DNA of 10,574 bases from an uncultured Loktanella sp. Its GTDB lineage: Bacteria > Pseudomonadota > Alphaproteobacteria > Rhodobacterales > Rhodobacteraceae. Both the position numbers and the translations under genes were made by a program. Below are positions 6,211 through 10,574 of the stretch, one piece after another (the first letter of the stretch is position 1; every line of letters begins with the position of its first letter). The stretch lies in assembly GCA_913061335.1 (NCBI GenBank), contig CAJXTP010000091.1:1-10574 (forward strand). Direction: 5' to 3'. The notes beneath the pieces were generated by a model. That model was not told where the DNA came from. It was given only the letters and a program-made list of their open reading frames with translations, and made no database searches.

Positions 6211-6254
6211 GGACCTCAATAGACGGCATACAATTGCATACGAAGGGTAATCCC

Positions 6255-7646
6255 ATGACAAATACACGCACAGAATCCGACAGCTTTGGCCCGCTAGAGG
6301 TCCCTTCCGACCGGTATTGGGGCGCGCAAACACAGCGTAGCTTGATCAATTTTCCCATTGGTTGGGAAAAGCAGCCAGTCGCGATCGTGCGTGGTTTGGG
6401 TGTCATCAAACAAGCCTGCGCCATAGCCAACAAGGAACGCGGTAAGCTTGATGCAACGCTCGCAGACGCGATAATCGCCGCCGCAAATGAAGTTGTAACA
6501 GGCAAACTTGATGATCATTTCCCGCTGGTCGTATGGCAAACAGGGTCAGGCACCCAGTCCAACATGAACGCCAACGAAGTGATTTCAAACCGTGCGATTG
6601 AGATTCTCGGCGGTACGATTGGGTCAAAAGATCCGGTTCACCCCAACGATCATTGCAACATGGGCCAGTCGTCGAACGACACGTTCCCGACGGCCATGCA
6701 TATCGCTGTGGCCACAACCGCCCACGACGTGTTAATTCCCGGTTTGGAAAAATTGCACGCCGCCCTTGCGGTCAAACAAGACGAATTCAAAGACATCATT
6801 AAGATTGGCCGCACCCATACTATGGATGCAACACCACTGACATTGGGCCAAGAATTTTCTGGCTACGTTCACCAAGTCGCCATGGGTATCCGCCGTGTCA
6901 AAGCAGCCCTGCCCGCCATTTACGAGCTTGCCCAAGGCGGTACTGCCGTTGGCACAGGCATGAACACTCCCAAAGGTTGGGGCGAGACAGTCGCGGCCCA
7001 CATGGCCGACATCACCGGCTTGCCGTTTGTGACCGCACCCAACAAATTCGAAGCACTCGCCGCCCACGATGCACTGGTTGAAATGTCTGGCGCGCTGAAA
7101 ACAGTTGCGGCCAGCCTGTACAAAATATCTTGTGATATCCGGTTCCTTGGCTCTGGTCCGCGCTGCGGTCTGGGCGAGTTGATTTTGCCAGAAAATGAAC
7201 CAGGCTCATCCATTATGCCCGGCAAAGTGAATCCAACTCAGGTCGAGGCCATCACGCAAGTCTGCGCCCACGTCATGGGCAACGATGCCGCCGTTGGTTT
7301 TGCCGGAAGCCAAGGCCATTTCGAACTCAACGTGATGAAGCCAATGATGGCCTATAACGTACTGCAATCTATGCAATTAATCGGCGATGCTTGTGGCGCA
7401 TTCACTGACAAATGCGTCGTGGGTATTAGGGCCGACACCGTGCGCATTGAAAAATTGATGCGCGAAAGCCTGATGTTGGTCACCGCACTGGCCCCAACAA
7501 TTGGCTACGACAACGCCACGACCGTTGCAAAAACCGCCCATAAAAACGGAACCACGCTCAAGGAAGAGGCAATCAAATTGGGTTTTGTCGACGGCGAAAC
7601 ATTCGACGATGTTGTGCGCCCAGAAGACATGATCGGCCCTAAATGA
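6255..7646 (+). CDS. fumC: Class II fumarate hydratase (fumarase C)
   Basis: A 463-residue iron-independent fumarase that interconverts fumarate and L-malate in the TCA cycle; the active form is a cytoplasmic homotetramer. Conserved blocks are all present: TGSGTQSNMNANEV (residues 96-109), HPNDHCNMGQSSNDTFPTAM (129-148), KIGRTHTMDATPLTLGQEF (183-201) and the superfamily signature GSSIMPGKVNP (317-327). Catalytic H188 and S318 fall at the same numbers as in Escherichia coli FumC, as does T100. The start at 6255 has Shine-Dalgarno GAAGGG about 8 bases upstream. An in-frame ATG at 6204 would add 17 residues unlike any fumarase N-terminus. The stop overlaps the next start (ATGA), linking fumC to two small genes. 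TACAAT at 6229-6234 may be a -10, without a clear -35. Confidence 0.97.
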   Translation: MTNTRTESDSFGPLEVPSDRYWGAQTQRSLINFPIGWEKQPVAIVRGLGVIKQACAIANKERGKLDATLADAIIAAANEVVTGKLDDHFPLVVWQTGSGTQSNMNANEVISNRAIEILGGTIGSKDPVHPNDHCNMGQSSNDTFPTAMHIAVATTAHDVLIPGLEKLHAALAVKQDEFKDIIKIGRTHTMDATPLTLGQEFSGYVHQVAMGIRRVKAALPAIYELAQGGTAVGTGMNTPKGWGETVAAHMADITGLPFVTAPNKFEALAAHDALVEMSGALKTVAASLYKISCDIRFLGSGPRCGLGELILPENEPGSSIMPGKVNPTQVEAITQVCAHVMGNDAAVGFAGSQGHFELNVMKPMMAYNVLQSMQLIGDACGAFTDKCVVGIRADTVRIEKLMRESLMLVTALAPTIGYDNATTVAKTAHKNGTTLKEEAIKLGFVDGETFDDVVRPEDMIGPK

Positions 7647-7819
7647 GCGTCGTGAACCTCAATAAAGCTCGCAAAGCCAAATCAAGGGCCGAAGACAAAG
7701 CGACGGCGGATGAAAATGCCGCCCGCTTTGGTCAGACAAAAGCAGCGCGCGTTTTGGATGCGACGTCAGCCGCACATGCAAAGGCCCGTCTTGATCAGCT
7801 GAAGTTTGAAGACGAATGA
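7643..7819 (+). CDS. DUF4169 family small protein
   Basis: A 58-residue, highly charged protein beginning MSVVNLNKARKAKSRAEDKA and ending LDQLKFEDE. The opening 'VNLNKARKAK', the central 'ENAARFGQTKA' and the Ala/Lys/Arg/Glu-rich helix are typical of DUF4169, a small alphaproteobacterial family of unknown function. It is predicted to be one long amphipathic helix without membrane segments or cysteines. The ATG overlaps the fumC stop (ATGA), and its own stop overlaps the next start in the same way, so the three genes are translated in tandem. No independent Shine-Dalgarno is evident beyond fumC coding sequence. The constant link to fumC suggests a shared need, but nothing in the sequence says what it does. 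Confidence 0.85.
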   Translation: MSVVNLNKARKAKSRAEDKATADENAARFGQTKAARVLDATSAAHAKARLDQLKFEDE

Positions 7820-8046
7820 CCGAGCGGCCAATCAAACGGTCGCTGACATTGCGCGGACACCGCACAAGCGTTTCATTGGAAAACCCGTTCTGGCAGGCAT
7901 ATTGTGAGATAGCGGCGCTTCAGGGCAAAACCATCAATGGGTGCTCCGCTGAAATTGACGCGGCACGCGGCGACATTGGGCTCGCATCAGCAATTCGCCT
8001 GTTCGTGCTTGAACATGTTCAAGCACAAGCGCGAAATCAATCGTAA
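7816..8046 (+). CDS. Ribbon-helix-helix domain protein (RHH_4 type)
   Basis: A 76-residue protein. Residues 5-20 (PIKRSLTLRGHRTSVS) form the beta-strand that in dimers inserts into the DNA major groove. 'LENPFWQAYCEIAALQ' (21-36) and 'INGCSAEIDAARGDIGLASA' (40-59) with the following segment give the helices. These features match the RHH_4 family, so it is probably a dimeric DNA-binding regulator. Its target is unknown; autoregulation of the sspB-fumC region would be plausible. The ATG overlaps the DUF4169 stop (ATGA), making it the last gene of the fumC string. No separate toxin partner lies beside it, which argues against an antitoxin role. No strong terminator was found downstream. Confidence 0.88.
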   Translation: MTERPIKRSLTLRGHRTSVSLENPFWQAYCEIAALQGKTINGCSAEIDAARGDIGLASAIRLFVLEHVQAQARNQS

Positions 8047-8324
8047 AGAATTTGGCGCAGTGTGGACATCGTGTCGCATTCGCGCTGTTCACGCATAGTA
8101 AACCCTACGCCAACCGGTTGCTTTAACTTTACTGCAAAAATTTCAGACAAATTACCGCGATGAAGTGGTTCACGGGCGGATGCATCGAAGCTTAGATCAG
8201 CTTGCGTATTGCTATTGGTCGCACGCCATATAGTCGCAACCGCATTTTTCGCTTTTGATAAACCAAGTACTAACATTGCAACGTTCCGTCTAACTGGGCC
8301 CCCACCCATGATTTTGAATAACAC
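8037..8324 (-). CDS. Doubtful hypothetical ORF (95 codons)
   Basis: A minus-strand frame from GTG at 8324 (or ATG at 8309) encodes up to 95 residues, with no family I recognise, no signal peptide and no clear motif. Only a mildly hydrophobic N-terminal stretch and one cysteine (in REQREC) are seen. Neither start has a Shine-Dalgarno. Codon usage is more AT-rich than in the neighbours. It overlaps the last 10 bases of the ribbon-helix-helix gene tail to tail. In its favour, it fills most of an otherwise large gap, and a 13-base palindrome and an AT-rich, promoter-like stretch lie just upstream of its start. It could equally be a chance frame or the remnant of a decayed gene. Confidence 0.25.
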   Translation of the reverse strand: MLFKIMGGGPVRRNVAMLVLGLSKAKNAVATIWRATNSNTQADLSFDASAREPLHRGNLSEIFAVKLKQPVGVGFTMREQRECDTMSTLRQILYD

Positions 8325-8517
8325 AATTCAGCCGCAATGCAGCCCGATTGTGCCACAATTGCCTTTCGATACTAACGAAAAACGTGCCTAATATACTGTT
8401 AACATTTAAAAAAGTGGGGAAAATAAAAGTGGCTGACTTTTGGCCGGTATTTGCGACTGTTTCCGCCGACAGGTAGATGATCTGAAAAACCAAAGTCTGT
8501 TGCGAAATAGTGAACAA
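8047..8517. other. 471-base convergent gap, low GC
   Basis: The region lies between the end of the ribbon-helix-helix gene and the end of the P450 gene, which converge. It is visibly more AT-rich than its surroundings, most of all at 8380-8441. It holds the doubtful minus-strand ORF, the palindrome at 8347-8359, a direct repeat AAAAGTGG (8410-8417 and 8425-8432) and the inverted repeat AAAAGT/ACTTTT (8425-8430 with 8436-8441). The last, read on the minus strand, is followed by a T-rich tail (ATTTTCCCC) and might act as a weak terminator for the P450 operon. No tRNA, transposase remnant or known RNA was recognised. Confidence 0.5.
8347..8359. promoter_or_regulatory. Palindrome ATTGTGCCACAAT, possible operator
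   Basis: A perfect inverted repeat of 6-base arms (ATTGTG/CACAAT) around one central base. Its inner 11 bases fit the TNGTNNNACNA pattern of FadR-type operators, as does the site next to the GntR gene. It lies 23 bases upstream of the doubtful GTG at 8324. A functional role is speculative. Confidence 0.3.
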
Positions 8518-9873
8518 TTAGTCCTTGCGCGGAACGAATCGCAGCCAAATGCCGTCCTTGGCGCGCACCGTCAGATGAGCAACAGGGTCGGGCACCCGTC
8601 CGGCGACCACTTCGAACTTAAAGGCACGTACAAGCATAGACACCAACAAAACGCCTTCGATCATCGCAAAGCCGGCACCAGTGCAAACGCGCGGCCCACC
8701 CGAAAATGGCATATATGCGTCACGCGCGCAGTTTTTACCGTTCTCGGTGCTCCAACGCGTCGGGTCGAACCCATCAGGGTTATCCCAAAGCCGTTCATGT
8801 CGGTGCAAATGCCACGGCGACAAAACTACTTGTGCGCCGCGTTTCACGGAACGGTCACGAAACACCTCTGGGCAGGTTGTTTCTCGGACCATCATTGGGA
8901 CTGGCGGATACAAACGCAGCGCCTCACGAAACACGTCACGGGTTTGCCGTAACTTTGGCACAGACCCAAAGTCAGGTGTCAGGCTTTGTGCTTCATCCGC
9001 CAACCTGTCCTGCCAATCGGGATGCATCGCCAGTAAATAAAGTGTCCATGCCAGGGCCGATGCGCTTGTCTCGTGACCCGCGAGAAAAAAGATAGCAACC
9101 TGATCAACCATTTCATCCACGCCAAACGTCTCTCCGGTTTCAGGGTCGGCAGTCGTCATGATCTTGGTGGCCAGATCGTCAGGTGCTGTGCCGCCCTCAA
9201 TCTGATGCAATCGTTGCACCGTAAGCCCCGTAATCAACGCCCTAATTGCCGCTGCAGTCTTTTTCGTCTCGGACTTAAAGAACCGCGGCATCCATTTTGG
9301 CCCCGGAATAAATGCCGCAAGGTTTAGGATCGGCTGGGTCCGCTGATAGGTCCGAAATTCATCGAATACCTTTGTTGCGACCTGATCTTCAATCGGGATC
9401 GAAAACAGCGTGCGAAATATAACATCAGCGGCGGCATGGCTTGTCTCTGCCTCAACCTCTTGCGGGGTGCCATCCGCCAACTTAGTCATGCGCGCGACAG
9501 ATGCCTCTCCTGCGGCCCACATCGCTGGAAACGTATCGCGCAAGCGCCCGCCTTCAAACGCGGGATCAATGATCCGGCGCTGTCTTTTCCACGTTTCACC
9601 GTTTGTCAAAAACACACTATCGCCAAGCAAGGGGCGCAAACCGGCACCGATCCGGTCCGATTTCGGGAAATCATCTGGCCGTTCCTGCAAGACCCGTTTG
9701 ATCAAGCTTGGATCATTAATCATATAGCTACGGAAAAACGGCGTTTTGAACTCAGCCATCCACGCCCGATAAAGCTTTGCCGGTTGCGCAGACAAAATAT
9801 CATCACGGAACAGCCGCATGTACCGCAATAGGGACACCTTTTCAGGGCGCGACGGTGGCTTGGGCGGCATCAT
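8518..9873 (-). CDS. Cytochrome P450
   Basis: A complete 451-residue soluble P450 monooxygenase. The expected motifs are in order: C-helix WKRQRR (95-100), oxygen-binding I-helix AGHETS (265-270), K-helix E317-A-L-R320, the FDPTRW meander segment (369-374), and the haem loop F390-SGGPR-V-C397-T-G with Cys397 as the haem ligand. No N-terminal membrane anchor is present. No reductase or ferredoxin is fused to it or adjacent, so electrons must come from elsewhere. The I-helix and K-helix sequences resemble the CYP4/CYP102-like bacterial group that often oxidises fatty or isoprenoid chains, but the substrate is not predictable. The ATG at 9873 overlaps the upstream hydrolase stop (ATGA), implying translational coupling; no separate Shine-Dalgarno is seen. 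Confidence 0.96.
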   Translation of the reverse strand: MMPPKPPSRPEKVSLLRYMRLFRDDILSAQPAKLYRAWMAEFKTPFFRSYMINDPSLIKRVLQERPDDFPKSDRIGAGLRPLLGDSVFLTNGETWKRQRRIIDPAFEGGRLRDTFPAMWAAGEASVARMTKLADGTPQEVEAETSHAAADVIFRTLFSIPIEDQVATKVFDEFRTYQRTQPILNLAAFIPGPKWMPRFFKSETKKTAAAIRALITGLTVQRLHQIEGGTAPDDLATKIMTTADPETGETFGVDEMVDQVAIFFLAGHETSASALAWTLYLLAMHPDWQDRLADEAQSLTPDFGSVPKLRQTRDVFREALRLYPPVPMMVRETTCPEVFRDRSVKRGAQVVLSPWHLHRHERLWDNPDGFDPTRWSTENGKNCARDAYMPFSGGPRVCTGAGFAMIEGVLLVSMLVRAFKFEVVAGRVPDPVAHLTVRAKDGIWLRFVPRKD

Positions 9874-10574
9874 GGCGCAGTGTTCGTGTATTTGGACGCG
9901 GTAACGTCAATGCGCGACCGCGAAGGTGCGCGGTTCCGGTACCTGTCAGCTAACGTCAAAGGGCCCGCCGTGATCTGAAAATAGTCATAGTCTTTTGGCC
10001 GATCAAACGCGCATAGATACTGAAAATGAAGCCGAAAGAACCGCCAGCGCAATGCCTTCCACGTCTCGGGCTGCAATGACTGGGTGAATGCGGCAGATAT
10101 CACCAACGGCCATTTCTTATTATAAGCAGCCACACCCGACACAGCCACCGGATCGCACAGCGCAAAAGCACATCCATCGCCAGGTGCTGTCACATCGACC
10201 CAAGTGATCCGGTCTTGCACGCTCAAGTATCCCAGATCAGCGCGCAATCTGTGTGCTTTGGGCAAAAACGACATCATCGGGACGACTTGTCCAAGTGATA
10301 AAAAGCCCAACAATGGCCCGCCCTTCGGTACATGTCCGTCGCGGAACAGATCAGCCAAAATCGATATGGCCAAATGGGCACCCGATGAATGGCCCACGAT
10401 CAAAACCTCGTCAACATCACTCGTCATCGCATCTGCGATGGTCGCCGCAAACGCGGTCATTCGGTCCTCGAGCGCAGGCGGATTAGCACCACGCCACCGC
10501 GCCGAAAACGCGTAATCATGCATCAGGTAATAGGCAAATATTTTGTTGTCTTTTTTGCGAAACCAATCAAGCAC
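9870..10574 (-). CDS. Alpha/beta hydrolase, C-terminal part (cut by right edge)
   Basis: The minus strand is open from the right edge to TGA at 9872-9870, giving at least 234 residues. The visible sequence has the strand-elbow VLIVGHSSGAHLA, where the second Ser of GHSSG is the probable nucleophile of a serine hydrolase. Further on, the D/H region around 'VTAPGDGCAFALCDP' may carry the acid. The first visible codon is a GTG, but the sequence before the elbow looks like the middle of a domain ('KIFAYYLMHDYAFSARWRG'), so the true start and the oxyanion strand lie outside the window. No membrane segment is clear in the visible part. It overlaps the P450 start by 4 bases, so the two enzymes are co-expressed and may act on the same lipid- or ester-like substrate. 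That link is inference. Confidence 0.8.
   Translation of the reverse strand: MLDWFRKKDNKIFAYYLMHDYAFSARWRGANPPALEDRMTAFAATIADAMTSDVDEVLIVGHSSGAHLAISILADLFRDGHVPKGGPLLGFLSLGQVVPMMSFLPKAHRLRADLGYLSVQDRITWVDVTAPGDGCAFALCDPVAVSGVAAYNKKWPLVISAAFTQSLQPETWKALRWRFFRLHFQYLCAFDRPKDYDYFQITAGPLTLADRYRNRAPSRSRIDVTASKYTNTAP

Noticed and set aside
6204..6254. Upstream in-frame start for FumC
   Set aside because: The extra 17 residues do not resemble fumarase N-termini, and the ATG at 6255 has a well-placed GAAGGG.
7816..8046. Antitoxin interpretation of the ribbon-helix-helix protein
   Set aside because: No toxin-like ORF adjoins it; the tight link to fumC and DUF4169 and the RHH_4-type sequence fit a stand-alone regulator better.
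8440..8952. Plus-strand 170-codon frame opposite the P450 3' end
   Set aside because: Antisense to a P450 with all hallmark motifs; no family features and no ribosome site.

Overview
The window looks like chromosomal DNA of a Roseobacter-group alphaproteobacterium (Rhodobacterales). The main reasons are a circularly permuted two-piece tmRNA gene of the alphaproteobacterial type, an alphaproteobacterial SspB adaptor, the fumC-DUF4169-ribbon-helix-helix gene string, a DUF1194 protein, and moderate GC with very tight gene packing. Family assignments come from reading motifs, not from database searches. No insertion sequence, CRISPR array, tRNA or rRNA was seen.

Left arm (1-1652, minus strand): a tightly packed operon reads right to left: DUF2182 membrane protein, DUF1326 cysteine-rich protein, then the first 33 codons of a DinB-family four-helix protein that runs off the left edge. 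Facing it is a FadR/FCD-type GntR regulator (1653-2393). Two GTNNNAC palindromes lie in the shared promoter region, one directly against the regulator's start codon. The simplest reading is an autoregulated switch that also controls the DUF2182-DUF1326-DinB operon. Its substrate is unknown; the Cys/His content of the two DUF proteins points to a metal or thiol ligand.

Centre (2394-5672, plus strand): ssrA (about 2502-2823) encodes a tmRNA in two pieces with the tag ANDNHAPAMAVAA. It is followed by an exported von Willebrand A-like DUF1194 protein and a chromate module, in which a rhodanese-ChrB fusion overlaps a two-domain ChrA chromate exporter by 4 bases.

Centre-right (5724-8046, plus strand): sspB encodes the adaptor that brings SsrA-tagged proteins to ClpXP, so the tag-maker and a tag-reader lie about 3 kb apart. 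Next come class II fumarase fumC and two small genes, DUF4169 and a ribbon-helix-helix protein, joined by successive 4-base overlaps.

Right arm (8047-10574): a roughly 470-base gap of lower GC holds one doubtful minus-strand ORF, a palindrome and an AT-rich patch. Then, on the minus strand, come a complete cytochrome P450 and, upstream of it with a 4-base overlap, the C-terminal part of an alpha/beta hydrolase cut by the right edge.

Most of this is ordinary accessory and housekeeping content. The least-explained system is the GntR-controlled DUF2182-DUF1326-DinB operon.
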